64,000 nucleotides of DNA, from positions 1-64,000 of the forward strand of contig CANRJA010000008.1 in NCBI GenBank assembly GCA_947630825.1. The letters run 5' to 3'. Source of the stretch: an uncultured Clostridia bacterium. Lineage in GTDB: Bacteria > Bacillota > Clostridia > Oscillospirales > Ruminococcaceae. Made by a program: the position numbers and the translations under genes. Below are positions 47,008 through 57,414 of the stretch, piece by piece. The notes beneath the pieces are model-generated. The model worked only from the letters and a program-made list of their open reading frames with translations. It was not told where the DNA came from and ran no database searches. The first letter of the stretch is position 1. Each line of letters starts with the position of its first letter.

Positions 47008-47931
47008 ATGCAGTCTTTTTCGTATCTGGTAAAATCAGAAATTATTGACAATCTTTATTCCTTTGAAAAAGCAAACGCGGCGGTTATGGGGATTTTAAAG
47101 GTTGCAAAAGGCTTTGGTAATGATGGTATTGTGTTGATGACCGAAAATGAAAAGACAGCGGAATTTTTAGCAAACCATCTTAATAAAATCTGCGGTCATA
47201 CGGCTGTAAGTATAAAGAATATAAGAAAATCGGAAAAGTCAAATTTGTTTACGGTAAGTGTGGATGATGAAAGCGACAGAGCTTTTGTTTTAAACTATTT
47301 TAATGTTAAGGATAAAAGGCTTTTAGAGAATGATTTACCTAAAAAAAGATATATCCCAAGTTTGATAGCAGGTGTTTTTCTGGCGTGCGGAAGTATTATA
47401 GACCCTAATAAGGAGTATCATATTGAGTTTGTAATGCCGAGCTTGGAGCTTTGCAACGACTTAGGATTAATTCTTATAGATTACTATGGTATTTTGGCAA
47501 AGCATACAGAGAGAAAAAACGCTAATATAGTTTATATAAAGGAAAGCGAAAACATAGAGGATATGCTCACGCTTATGGGGGCTTCAAAAGCAAGTCTTGA
47601 AATTATGAATGTAAAAATTCTCAAAGATGTAAGAAACAAAATAAACAGAGCGGTAAATTGCGACAACGCCAATATAGAGAAGTCGTTAAAAGCGGCGGAA
47701 AGGCAGATCGAGGATATTGAACTTATTGAGAGAACAATAGGATTTGCAAGCCTTTCAGAAGATTTGAGGGAGATCGCGGAGGTTCGATACAACAACCCCG
47801 ATTATAACTTGAAAGAGTTAGGACTTGCTTTGAACCCACCGATATCGCGTTCGGGAGCAAACCACAGGCTGGAGCGTATAAAAAAAGCGGCTGATGAGAT
47901 AAGACAGAAAAAAGCTAAAAAAAGTAAATAA
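47008..47931 (+). CDS. whiA: Sporulation/cell-division regulator WhiA
   Basis: RYIPSLIAGVFLACGSIIDPNKEYHIEFV; EVRYNNPDYNLKELGLALNPPISRSGANHRLERI. Confidence 0.93.
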   Translation: MQSFSYLVKSEIIDNLYSFEKANAAVMGILKVAKGFGNDGIVLMTENEKTAEFLANHLNKICGHTAVSIKNIRKSEKSNLFTVSVDDESDRAFVLNYFNVKDKRLLENDLPKKRYIPSLIAGVFLACGSIIDPNKEYHIEFVMPSLELCNDLGLILIDYYGILAKHTERKNANIVYIKESENIEDMLTLMGASKASLEIMNVKILKDVRNKINRAVNCDNANIEKSLKAAERQIEDIELIERTIGFASLSEDLREIAEVRYNNPDYNLKELGLALNPPISRSGANHRLERIKKAADEIRQKKAKKSK

Positions 47932-47975
47932 CTGCGTTAGCAGAATATAGAACAAAAAACAGGAGGTACAAATTT

Positions 47976-48266
47976 ATGATTATCATTTTATTGTTGGGAG
48001 TATTGCTTACAGCGTCCGGTGTATGGCTGATAAAAATGGTCATAGACGCAAAGAAAAAGAAATCAAATGAAAACAACAAGGTAGAATTCACCGAGGAAAC
48101 AGGATATACTCTTGCTTCTATGGGCGTTGTTATGATGATTTCGTCTATTGTGAAAATGTCGGGAGGTATTGGAACAGGCGGATTTGTCTTTGTATTTCTT
48201 TTAAACATTGCCGGTCTGGCAGGACTTCTTTATCTCATTTATCAAAAGCATTATTCTCATAACTAA
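47976..48266 (+). CDS. Small membrane protein of unknown function
   Basis: 96-aa ORF, SD AGGAGGTACAAATTTATG, three hydrophobic segments. Confidence 0.6.
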   Translation: MIIILLLGVLLTASGVWLIKMVIDAKKKKSNENNKVEFTEETGYTLASMGVVMMISSIVKMSGGIGTGGFVFVFLLNIAGLAGLLYLIYQKHYSHN

Positions 48267-48274
48267 TTATATTT

Positions 48275-48305
48275 GAGGCTTGTTTGTTTCAAGCCTCGAT
48301 TTGTT
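48275..48305 (+). terminator. Hairpin between small membrane protein and dnaE
   Basis: GAGGCTTG-TTTGTTT-CAAGCCTC followed by GATTTGTTGTTT. Confidence 0.6.
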
Positions 48306-48346
48306 GTTTATTATTTTGCGGTTTGCAGAAGGAAGTGTGGTCGATT

Positions 48347-51300
48347 ATGACTGATTTTGTGCATCTTCACGTTCACAGCGAATATTCGCTTTTAGACGGA
48401 GCTTGCAGAATAAGCGAGCTTGTAAAAAAAGCTAAAGACTTAGGTCAGGACGCAATAGCCGTAACTGACCACGGAAATATGTACGCCGCTGTTGAATTTT
48501 ACAATGAATGCAAAAAGCAGGGCATAAAACCGATAATAGGCTGCGAGGTCTATGTCGCTCCGAGAACAAGGTTTGATAAGGTGAACCGTATTGATACTTC
48601 TCCTTATCATTTGATTTTGCTGTGCAAAAATATGAAGGGCTACCAGAATCTTATCAAGCTTGTTTCAATCGGATATACAGAGGGCTTTTATTCAAAGCCA
48701 AGAGTAGATATTGAGAGTTTGAAAAAGTACAGTGAGGGACTTGTCTGTCTGTCTGCGTGTTTGGCGGGAGAAGTAGCAAGAAAACTTTCAAATAACGATT
48801 ATAACGGCGCTAAGGAGACGGCTCTGCTCTACAGAGAGATATTCGGAGAGGGCAGCTATTATATTGAGGTGCAAAATCACAATTTTTATGATCAGGAAAG
48901 GATACTGCCTTTGCAGTTTAAGCTTTCTGAGGAAACTGGTATACCTCTGGTCGCAACAAACGATTGTCACTATATTTCAAAAGATGATGCAAATGCTCAG
49001 AGAATTCTGATGTGCATTTCAACAAACACAACCGTAAACGACCCGAAGTCGATGGAGTTTCCGACAGAGGAGTTTTATGTAAAAAGCGGAGACGAAATGC
49101 TTGAGCTTTTTAAAAGCACTCCGCAGGCTGTTTCAAACACAAGAATTATTGCCGATATGTGCGATGTTGAATTTGAGTTTGGTAAGACAAAGCTGCCCTA
49201 TTTTCACATTGACGGTGTAAGCGATAACACAGAGTATTTTATCTCTATGTGCAAAAGAGGATTAAAGGAAAGGTACGGAAACCCAACAGAAGAAGCCTAT
49301 AAAAGGCTTGATTACGAGATTAAGATTACCAGCCAGATGGGATATGTCGATTACTACCTCATAGTTTGGGATTTTATAAACTATGCAAAACTGCATGGTA
49401 TCCCTGTGGGTCCCGGCAGAGGCTCTGGTGCAGGAAGCCTGTGCGCTTACTGCATTGGTATAACGGAAATCGATCCGCTTAAATACAATCTTCTCTTTGA
49501 GAGGTTTTTAAACCCTGAGAGAGTTTCTATGCCCGACTTTGATATTGATTTTTGCATTGACGGTCGGCAGAATGTAATAGATTACGTTCAGAATAAATAC
49601 GGCGCAGACCACGTTGCTCAGATAGTTACCTTTGGTACATTGGCGGCGAGAGCGTCTATAAGAGATGTTGCAAGGGCTATGGCGCTTCCGTATCAGACGG
49701 CTGATATGGTAGCTAAACTTATTCCCAGAGAGCTTAATATAACTATTGAAAAGGCTTTGGAAAAGTCGTCTGACTTAAAGGAGTTATATAATAAGGATTC
49801 GAAAATAAGAGAGCTTTTAGATATGGCAAAGAAGGTTGAGGGTATGCCCAGAAACACCTCGACCCATGCCGCAGGTGTGGTGATTACAAAAGAACCTGTT
49901 GACGAGTATGTTCCTCTACAGAGCAACGACGGGCAAATCGTAACGCAATACACAATGACGGTTCTGGAGAGTCTTGGACTTTTGAAAATTGATTTTCTGG
50001 GACTTCGCAACCTCACTGTTATAAAAAACTGCCAAAATCTTGTTCGCAGTAAGGAGCCTGAATTTGATATAAAGAATATTTCATACGATGATAAGGCTGT
50101 TTATCAAATGCTCTCAAATGGTAAGACTGAAGGTGTTTTTCAGTTTGAAAGCGCAGGAATGACCGCTACTATTATGAGGCTTCAGCCGGAGAGGCTTGAA
50201 GATCTGATAGCTGTAATTTCACTGTACCGTCCGGGACCTATGGATTCTATACCGACGTATATAAGAAACCGCCATAATCCTGAATATGTAAAATATAAAA
50301 CTCCGCTTTTAAAGGATATTTTAGACGTAACCTACGGATGCATTGTGTATCAGGAGCAGGTTATGCAGATTTTCAGAACGCTTGCTGGGTATTCATACGG
50401 CAGAGCCGATATTGTAAGACGTGCAATGGCAAAGAAAAAGCACAAGGTTCTGGAGGCGGAGCGAAAGGCTTTTGTATACGGAGAGAAAAATCCCGATGGT
50501 ACGGTAAACTGCGTTGGAGCTGTTGCAAACGGCGTTGAGGAGAGCGTTGCAAATGAAATTTTCGACGAGATGACTTCTTTTGCGTCTTATGCTTTTAATA
50601 AGTCTCATGCGGCGGCTTATGCAACGGTCGCATATCAGACGGCTTATCTGAAATGTCATTATTACAAGCCATATATGGCGTCTTTAATGACCTCAGTAAT
50701 AACGGATAACACGTCAAAGCTTGTTGAGTATATAAACGAGTGTGAAAAAAATCACGTTAAGATGCTTCACCTTGATATTAACAAAAGCCAAGAAGGATTT
50801 ATTGCTGAGGATAATGGCATACGTTTTGCGCTTTTGGCGATAAAGTCGCTGGGCAGAGGGGTCATAGCTAAAATAATTGCCGAGCGTCAGATGCGGGGAA
50901 ACTATAAATCTCTTCAGGATTTCTGCGAGAGAATGTTAGACGATATCAATGTAAGAGCAGTGGAGGCTCTTATAAAAAGCGGAGCATTCGATTGTTTCCC
51001 GACTAACAGGCGGCAAATGATACAAAGCTATGAAATGATTTTGCAAAGTCTTAATGATAACAAGCGGAGAAATATTTCAGGGCAGATGGACTTGTTCGGT
51101 GATATTTCCGATAACGACAGTTCTATGGAGCTTGAAATACCTTATGTAGCTGAATTTGACAGAAACGAGCTACTTACAATGGAAAAGCAGATCATCGGCA
51201 TATATTTGTCGGGTCATCCGCTAGACAGTTACTCTGAAATTATCAAAGCGTCGAGGTTTACGCCGATAGGAGACGTAGTAAATCAAACCAGTGAGGGCAA

Positions 51301-51814
51301 TTATACTTCAAAATATAAAGATGACGATAAGGTGAGTATTTTTGCAATGCTCTCATATAAAAAGATGTATACTACTAAAAGCAACTCGCAAATGGCTTTT
51401 ACAAGGTTTGAAGATAAGACGGGCGAGGCGGAGGTCATTATTTTCCCTAATTTGTTTGAACAGTATAAGAGCAAGCTGGGAGAGGGTGCTATTCTAATAA
51501 TTAACGGAAAAGTTTCGTTTAAGGACGACGAGCCGCCTAAAATAATTGCAGAGGAAATTGAAGGTCTTGAGACTTTTGAAAATTCTCTTAAAGATAAATC
51601 GGTATGGCTGAAATTAAATTCATCTGACAAGCAGAAAATAAATGAAATAGTCAGGTGTTCTTGTGAAAATAAAGGTCAGTCGAAGGTGTATTTTTATTTT
51701 GACGATATAAAGAAAAAGACAATGCACAGAGAAGTTACAGGGGTAAAGATAACAAATGACTTTTTGATTCAGCTTGCTGAAATTTTAGGCGAGGGAAATG
51801 TTGTTGTAAAGTAG
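48347..51814 (+). CDS. dnaE: DNA polymerase III alpha subunit DnaE
   Basis: FVHLHVHSEYSLLDGACRI, GPGRGSGAGSLCAY, MPDFDIDFCIDGR; start reassigned to 48347. Confidence 0.95.
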   Translation: MTDFVHLHVHSEYSLLDGACRISELVKKAKDLGQDAIAVTDHGNMYAAVEFYNECKKQGIKPIIGCEVYVAPRTRFDKVNRIDTSPYHLILLCKNMKGYQNLIKLVSIGYTEGFYSKPRVDIESLKKYSEGLVCLSACLAGEVARKLSNNDYNGAKETALLYREIFGEGSYYIEVQNHNFYDQERILPLQFKLSEETGIPLVATNDCHYISKDDANAQRILMCISTNTTVNDPKSMEFPTEEFYVKSGDEMLELFKSTPQAVSNTRIIADMCDVEFEFGKTKLPYFHIDGVSDNTEYFISMCKRGLKERYGNPTEEAYKRLDYEIKITSQMGYVDYYLIVWDFINYAKLHGIPVGPGRGSGAGSLCAYCIGITEIDPLKYNLLFERFLNPERVSMPDFDIDFCIDGRQNVIDYVQNKYGADHVAQIVTFGTLAARASIRDVARAMALPYQTADMVAKLIPRELNITIEKALEKSSDLKELYNKDSKIRELLDMAKKVEGMPRNTSTHAAGVVITKEPVDEYVPLQSNDGQIVTQYTMTVLESLGLLKIDFLGLRNLTVIKNCQNLVRSKEPEFDIKNISYDDKAVYQMLSNGKTEGVFQFESAGMTATIMRLQPERLEDLIAVISLYRPGPMDSIPTYIRNRHNPEYVKYKTPLLKDILDVTYGCIVYQEQVMQIFRTLAGYSYGRADIVRRAMAKKKHKVLEAERKAFVYGEKNPDGTVNCVGAVANGVEESVANEIFDEMTSFASYAFNKSHAAAYATVAYQTAYLKCHYYKPYMASLMTSVITDNTSKLVEYINECEKNHVKMLHLDINKSQEGFIAEDNGIRFALLAIKSLGRGVIAKIIAERQMRGNYKSLQDFCERMLDDINVRAVEALIKSGAFDCFPTNRRQMIQSYEMILQSLNDNKRRNISGQMDLFGDISDNDSSMELEIPYVAEFDRNELLTMEKQIIGIYLSGHPLDSYSEIIKASRFTPIGDVVNQTSEGNYTSKYKDDDKVSIFAMLSYKKMYTTKSNSQMAFTRFEDKTGEAEVIIFPNLFEQYKSKLGEGAILIINGKVSFKDDEPPKIIAEEIEGLETFENSLKDKSVWLKLNSSDKQKINEIVRCSCENKGQSKVYFYFDDIKKKTMHREVTGVKITNDFLIQLAEILGEGNVVVK

Positions 51815-51902
51815 CCGAGAGAATAAAATAAAAAAAGCGTGGTAAAACTTAATAATTTATGGTATACTAACCGTAAGTAAGTATTTTGAATGGAGAATAA
51901 CA

Positions 51903-53183
51903 ATGTCAAATGTTAAAAAGAGAGAACAAATTTCAGATGGTGTTTATATTACGACCATATTTGATAAAAAGTTCAACGTGAATACAATAGGTATAAGATT
52001 TATCTCAAAGGTTGACGAGAAAAAAGCGTCGGCTTATTCTTTGGTTACCAGAGTGCTACAGATCTCAAATTCTAAATACACAACCAGAACAAAGCTTACA
52101 AAGGAGCTTGCAAGGCTTTACGGAGCAGGGATTTCACAAAGCGTATTCAGGCTGGGCGACAGTCAGGCTTTCTATCTGGGGGCAAATTGTGTATGCGACA
52201 GGTATGCTCTTGAGAATGAGGAGATCACAAACAGCGTTACTGAGATTTTGCTTGATTGTATTTTTTCGCCCAATCTGGTAAACGGAATATTCAATGAGAG
52301 CGATTTTGAAATAATCAAGCGAGAGCTTATTGACAATATAAACAACAAGATAAACGATAAAAGAGGGTACGCTATAGACAAGGCTTTGGAAACTGTTTTT
52401 GAAAACGAGCCGGCAGGCGTTCCTCTGGACGGAACGGTTGAAGCGCTTGAAAAGCTGACCTGTAAAGATGCTTACAACGAGTATAAGGAAATGCTTAGAA
52501 CCTCTCGAATAGAGATAACCGTTTCAGGCGGCGGTGAATTTGATGAGACAGTTAAACTTATTAAAAGCAGATTTGAAGGGCTTGAAAGAGAATTTACCAA
52601 TGATGAATTTGTGTTGATAAGTCCTTTAAAAGAGAAAACTGCAAAGGTCAATGAGAAATTCGACGTTTTGCAGTGCAAAATGGTGCTTGCATTTAAAACT
52701 GATATTAAAGACCCCGAACAGCTAAAGCTGTTTTCAATGATGTTCGGCGGACTGCCGTCGTCAAAGCTGTTTATGAATGTTCGTGAAAAGCTGAGTCTTT
52801 GCTATTATTGTTCTTCCAATATCATTTCTGAAAAGGGAGTAATGCTTATAGACAGCGGCGTTGAGAATTCTAATTTAAGTAAGGCAAAAGACGAGATTTT
52901 AAAACAGCTTGATGAAATGGCAAAAGGGAACTTCTCTGATGATGAACTTAACAATGCCAAAACAGCGGTATGCGGTTCTATGCGTTCTTATAATGACAGC
53001 GCCTCAGGGCTTGCGACATGGTGGCTGACCCAGCTATGCGTCTGGAACAGGGATTTTTCACCTGAGGACGCGATAGAAAAGTACAAAGGTATAACAAGAG
53101 AGGATATTATTGAGGCTGCAAAGAGTTATAAACTTGATACTGTTTATATTATGTCGGGTGATGAAAAGGGAGGTGCTGAATAA
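51903..53183 (+). CDS. M16 family peptidase-like protein (YmfF-like)
   Basis: TRVLQISNSKYTTRTKLTKELARLYGAGI; lacks HxxEH; followed by HxxEH-containing partner. Confidence 0.85.
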   Translation: MSNVKKREQISDGVYITTIFDKKFNVNTIGIRFISKVDEKKASAYSLVTRVLQISNSKYTTRTKLTKELARLYGAGISQSVFRLGDSQAFYLGANCVCDRYALENEEITNSVTEILLDCIFSPNLVNGIFNESDFEIIKRELIDNINNKINDKRGYAIDKALETVFENEPAGVPLDGTVEALEKLTCKDAYNEYKEMLRTSRIEITVSGGGEFDETVKLIKSRFEGLEREFTNDEFVLISPLKEKTAKVNEKFDVLQCKMVLAFKTDIKDPEQLKLFSMMFGGLPSSKLFMNVREKLSLCYYCSSNIISEKGVMLIDSGVENSNLSKAKDEILKQLDEMAKGNFSDDELNNAKTAVCGSMRSYNDSASGLATWWLTQLCVWNRDFSPEDAIEKYKGITREDIIEAAKSYKLDTVYIMSGDEKGGAE

Positions 53184-54469
53184 TGGGTATTGAAAAACAA
53201 ACGATAAAGAGCGAGCGTTTGGGCGAAAGCTATTACAAAATAAAGCACCCGTCCGGACTTAATGTTCTGGTTTGGGAGATGCCCGAGTTTTCGTCTGTAT
53301 ATGCTTTATTCGGCACTAAGTACGGCTCGATAAATACAAAATTCAAGACAAAGAACGACAAGGATTTTATTGAAGTTCCCGAAGGCATAGCTCATTTTCT
53401 TGAGCATAAGCTGTTTGAAAATGAGGACTGCGACGTTTTTGAATTATATGCAAAAACAGGAGCAAGCGGAAATGCGTATACTTCATTTGATCAGACGGCA
53501 TATCTGTTTAGCTGTACGGAAAACTATGAAGAATCCTTAAAAATTTTGCTTGACTTCGTTCAGGCGCCGTATTTTACTCAGGAAACTGTGGATAAAGAGC
53601 AGGGGATAATCGGTCAGGAAATAAGAATGTGCGAGGATACTCCGTATAGGCAGGTGTTTTTTAATCTTCTGAGATGCCTGTATGTAAACCACCCTGTTAA
53701 AATAGAGATCGCAGGAACGGTCGAGTCTATTGCAAAGATTGACGCAGATTTGCTTTACAGTTGTTACAACACCTTTTATAACCTTAACAATATGGCTCTT
53801 GCCATTGCGGGAAATGTAAAGCTTGATGACGTTCTGGCGATATGCGATAAGCATTTGAAGACAAAAGAAAATCCCGAACTCGTAACTGCGTTTCCCAATG
53901 AGCCTGAAGAGGTAAATCAGAAGATGCTTGTGCAGAAAATGCCGGTAGGTACTCCTCTTTTTGCCATTGGCTATAAGTCTGTTCCGTTTGACGGAAAGGA
54001 AAGAGTAAAAAAAGAGCTTGAGGCATCAATTTTGCTTAATTTGATTTGCGGTTCTACCTCTGAACTTTACAAGGAATTATATGACGAGGGGCTTATTAAT
54101 TCCAACTTTTATACAGAGGTCGATTCGGGCGACGGATTTTTTGCAAGTATTTTTTCTGGTGAGTCGAAATCGCCTCAGGAGGTATTTAAGAGAATAAAGG
54201 ATGAGATAGAGAGAATAAAGAAAGAGGGTATAGACCCCGATTTATTTGAGATAATCAAAAAGGCTGAATACGGTAAGCTGATAAGCGGATTGAACAGCGC
54301 GGAGAAATGTGCAACGCTGATGTTTGAATCAGATTTGCTAATAGGAGTTGACGCCTTTGAAAATATAGAGTCTTTGGCAAGCATTAATGAGAAGGATATT
54401 ATGGATTGTATAGACATTTTATTTGACAATAGTAAGACCGCTATTTCAATAGTGGAATCAAACACCTAA
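53183..54469 (+). CDS. M16 family metallopeptidase (YmfH-like)
   Basis: VPEGIAHFLEHKLFENEDCDVFELYAKTGASGNAYTSFDQTAYLF. Confidence 0.92.
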   Translation: MGIEKQTIKSERLGESYYKIKHPSGLNVLVWEMPEFSSVYALFGTKYGSINTKFKTKNDKDFIEVPEGIAHFLEHKLFENEDCDVFELYAKTGASGNAYTSFDQTAYLFSCTENYEESLKILLDFVQAPYFTQETVDKEQGIIGQEIRMCEDTPYRQVFFNLLRCLYVNHPVKIEIAGTVESIAKIDADLLYSCYNTFYNLNNMALAIAGNVKLDDVLAICDKHLKTKENPELVTAFPNEPEEVNQKMLVQKMPVGTPLFAIGYKSVPFDGKERVKKELEASILLNLICGSTSELYKELYDEGLINSNFYTEVDSGDGFFASIFSGESKSPQEVFKRIKDEIERIKKEGIDPDLFEIIKKAEYGKLISGLNSAEKCATLMFESDLLIGVDAFENIESLASINEKDIMDCIDILFDNSKTAISIVESNT

Positions 54470-54481
54470 GGAGGACTTAAA

Positions 54482-55810
54482 ATGACATCATTGACGATGG
54501 GAATGTTAGCAAAGACAGTATCTAATACAATGCAGAGAGAAATCATTTCAAACCCTGATAAGGTTTACTTTCCGTTTCTGGGAGGAGACAACATTTTCAC
54601 AAACGGATTTAGGCTGAACAATGTTATGTTTAAAATTCCAGGAACTAATTTCGTGATCTACTGGTACGGGTTTTTAATAGCGCTCGGAATTTTAATTGCG
54701 ATGATATACGGCTTCAGGAGAATGAGGAGCTTTGGCATCAATCCCGACAGTGCAACAGATTCTGTTATCGGCGGATTGATAGGCGCTATTGTCGGAGCAA
54801 GGCTTTATTATGTAATTTTCAGTTTAAGTGATTATATGACCGAGTCGGGCTCTATCGACTGGAAAGCAATAATAAGCGTTCGTGACGGCGGACTCGCCAT
54901 TTACGGTGGCTTAATAGGGGCGATTTTAGTTGGTGGAATAATAGCAAAAATCAAAAAGCTAAAGCTTGTAACTCTGCTTGATGTTGTCGCTCCCGGCTTT
55001 TTGATTGGACAGGCAATAGGCAGATGGGGCAACTTCTTCAATCAGGAGGCTTTCGGTTCAAACACGACGCTTCCTTGGGGAATGATGAGCTCGAAAACAG
55101 TTTCATATCTTTCTGAGGTTCAAACCGATCTCGCCGACAAAGCAGGAGTTATGGTAGACCAGTATGCGCCGGTTCACCCATGTTTTTTATATGAATCGTT
55201 GTGGTGTATCTTAGGCTTTTTGCTTCTCCACCTATATGCAAAACACAGAAAGTTCGACGGAGAGATTTTCTTGATGTATATCGGCTGGTACGGATTGGGA
55301 AGATTTTTTATCGAAATGCTGAGAACAGACAGCCTTTACCTTGCAAACATAAAGGTGTCAGAGCTTGTTGCTGGTACCTGTGTTTTGGTGTCTATAGTCC
55401 TGATTATCATATTCAGAAGTATGGTCAAGAGAAACGGCGACTATAAGCTGTATGCTGATACGGCGGTGTCGAAGGCACAGCTTGCCGAATATGATATGTT
55501 TGAAAAAATGAAGGCTGAAAAATCAGAGCTCAAGAAAAAGATAAACGACGCAAAAGCTAAGGGTGAGGATTTCTCGGCGCTGCAGGCTGAGTATGATAAA
55601 AAGTTCGGCAAAAACGCTGTTAAGCCGGAGATTAAAGCAGAGTTGTTTGATGAGGGAGAAAATTACACACCGATTGCAGATAATGAATCTTTAGATTTGG
55701 ATATGGATAATATCCAAGATGAAAACGATATTAAAGAGCTTAACGAGCTTGAGCCTGTTGAGCAGAATGACAATAATGACAGTAATAAGGAGGAAGCAGA
55801 AGATGAGTAA
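54482..55810 (+). CDS. lgt: Prolipoprotein diacylglyceryl transferase with long acidic C-terminal tail
   Basis: YWYGFLIALGILIAM, RDGGLAIYGGLIGAI, IGRWGNFFNQEAFG; C-term about 110 aa charged. Confidence 0.93.
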   Translation: MTSLTMGMLAKTVSNTMQREIISNPDKVYFPFLGGDNIFTNGFRLNNVMFKIPGTNFVIYWYGFLIALGILIAMIYGFRRMRSFGINPDSATDSVIGGLIGAIVGARLYYVIFSLSDYMTESGSIDWKAIISVRDGGLAIYGGLIGAILVGGIIAKIKKLKLVTLLDVVAPGFLIGQAIGRWGNFFNQEAFGSNTTLPWGMMSSKTVSYLSEVQTDLADKAGVMVDQYAPVHPCFLYESLWCILGFLLLHLYAKHRKFDGEIFLMYIGWYGLGRFFIEMLRTDSLYLANIKVSELVAGTCVLVSIVLIIIFRSMVKRNGDYKLYADTAVSKAQLAEYDMFEKMKAEKSELKKKINDAKAKGEDFSALQAEYDKKFGKNAVKPEIKAELFDEGENYTPIADNESLDLDMDNIQDENDIKELNELEPVEQNDNNDSNKEEAEDE

Positions 55811-56660
55811 TATTATAGACGGAAAAGCGGTATCACGGAGCGTAAAGGACAGAATTAAAGAGCAGACCGCTCAGCTTAAAGAAAAATACGGAGTTACAGC
55901 AGGTCTTGCTGTTATAATTGTGGGAGACGATCCTGCGTCGAGAATTTATGTAAACAACAAGAAAAAAGCGTGCGAGTATGTGGGGTTTGATTCGTATGAA
56001 TACGCTCTCCCCGAGGAGACTACAGAGAGTGAGCTTTTAGAACTTATAAATAAGCTGAATAATGATGATAGGATAGACGGCATACTCTGTCAGCTTCCTC
56101 TGCCGAAGCATATTGACGAGAATGTGATAATAAACAATATCGCTCCTAACAAGGACGTTGACGCTTTCCACCCTGTAAATGTAGGAAAAATTATGATTGG
56201 AGACTATAGCTTTTTGCCGTGTACTCCAGCAGGAGTGATGGAGCTTATAGCGTCTACCGGAGTTGACGTAAAGGGAAAAGAGTGTGTGGTCGTTGGAAGA
56301 AGCAACATAGTGGGTAAGCCAATGTCTATGCTTCTACTTCACAAAAGCGGTACGGTAACTATTTGCCATTCAAAGACTAAGGATTTAAAAGCTGAGTGCA
56401 AGAGAGCTGACATTCTTGTTGCTGCGGTGGGTGTTCCTAACCTTATAAAGGGCGATATGATAAAAGAGGGCGCTGTTGTTATCGATGTTGGCATGAACAG
56501 ACTTGAAAACGGTAAGCTGTGCGGAGACGTAGAGTTCGAGACTGCCTCAAAGGTAGCAAGTTATATTACGCCTGTTCCCGGAGGAGTAGGACCTATGACC
56601 ATAGCTATGCTTATGCAGAATACTCTTACGGCGGCTAAGGTGAACAGAAATATAGAATAG
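55803..56660 (+). CDS. folD: Methylenetetrahydrofolate dehydrogenase/cyclohydrolase FolD
   Basis: GDDPASRIYVNNKKKACEYVGF, VVGRSNIVGKPMSMLLL, TPVPGGVGPMTIAML; overlaps lgt stop. Confidence 0.95.
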   Translation: MSNIIDGKAVSRSVKDRIKEQTAQLKEKYGVTAGLAVIIVGDDPASRIYVNNKKKACEYVGFDSYEYALPEETTESELLELINKLNNDDRIDGILCQLPLPKHIDENVIINNIAPNKDVDAFHPVNVGKIMIGDYSFLPCTPAGVMELIASTGVDVKGKECVVVGRSNIVGKPMSMLLLHKSGTVTICHSKTKDLKAECKRADILVAAVGVPNLIKGDMIKEGAVVIDVGMNRLENGKLCGDVEFETASKVASYITPVPGGVGPMTIAMLMQNTLTAAKVNRNIE

Positions 56661-56768
56661 ATGATATCACATTGAAATTATTAAAAATTTGTAAAGACTA
56701 TTTACATTTGAGAAAAATTGTGGTAATATAATTACCGTTGTATTTACAACGGTAAAACCCTGATCTTG

Positions 56769-56815
56769 GATTATGGCGAATGCCCATAAGAATGGGAGGT
56801 ATCCTTACCATAATC
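56769..56815 (+). promoter_or_regulatory. Structured rpsO leader (possible S15 autoregulatory RNA)
   Basis: GATTATGG...CCATAATC closing stem enclosing CCCAT-AAGA-ATGGG hairpin. Confidence 0.5.
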
Positions 56816-56856
56816 TACGACTGCGGAAAATTTTATAAGAAAGAGGTACAATTATT

Positions 56857-57123
56857 ATGCTGAGAAAAGAAGAAAAAACCGCTGTAATCGAAGCTAACAG
56901 AAAGCACGATACAGACACAGGTTCACCTGAAGTGCAAATCGCAATTCTTACAAGAAGAATCAACGATTTGACTGAGCACTTAAAGGTTCACAAGAAGGAT
57001 CACCACTCAAGAAGAGGTCTTTTGAAGCTGGTAGGTAAGAGAAGAAATCTTTTAAGCTATCTTCAGAAGAAAGATGTTGAAAGATACAGAGCTATCATTG
57101 AAAAGCTCGGTATCCGTAAGTAA
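56857..57123 (+). CDS. rpsO: 30S ribosomal protein S15
   Basis: [51 protein letters not shown]. Confidence 0.97.
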   Translation: MLRKEEKTAVIEANRKHDTDTGSPEVQIAILTRRINDLTEHLKVHKKDHHSRRGLLKLVGKRRNLLSYLQKKDVERYRAIIEKLGIRK

Positions 57124-57140
57124 ATTTTTGTTATCAATAA

Positions 57141-57171
57141 GGCAGAGGCGAGTATTCGCTGTCTGCCTTTT
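57141..57171 (+). terminator. rpsO terminator
   Basis: GGCAGA...TCTGCCTTTT stem-loop. Confidence 0.7.
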
Positions 57172-57414
57172 GGTGTATATTGGCAGTGAGTGATTAGCAA
57201 TAAATAGAGGGTTATTGTGTTTAAATAATCTTGTATTTTTTGCTAAAGCTCCTGTCATAAAATCGGAAAGCGAGGGCTTTCTACAAAGAAATTTTAATGA
57301 ATAGGAGTTTTGCGTGAAATATACCATTCACGCATATTTCGGGCTTTTTTACAAATCGGTTCTTAGAATCAGTTGTATGAATAGCTCGAATTCCTAAGAA
57401 AGGAATGGTATAAA

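Noticed and set aside
48284-48346. N-terminal extension of DnaE in ORF track
   Set aside because: Overlaps a terminator-like hairpin; ATG at 48347 gives the normal MTDFVHLHVHSEYS start
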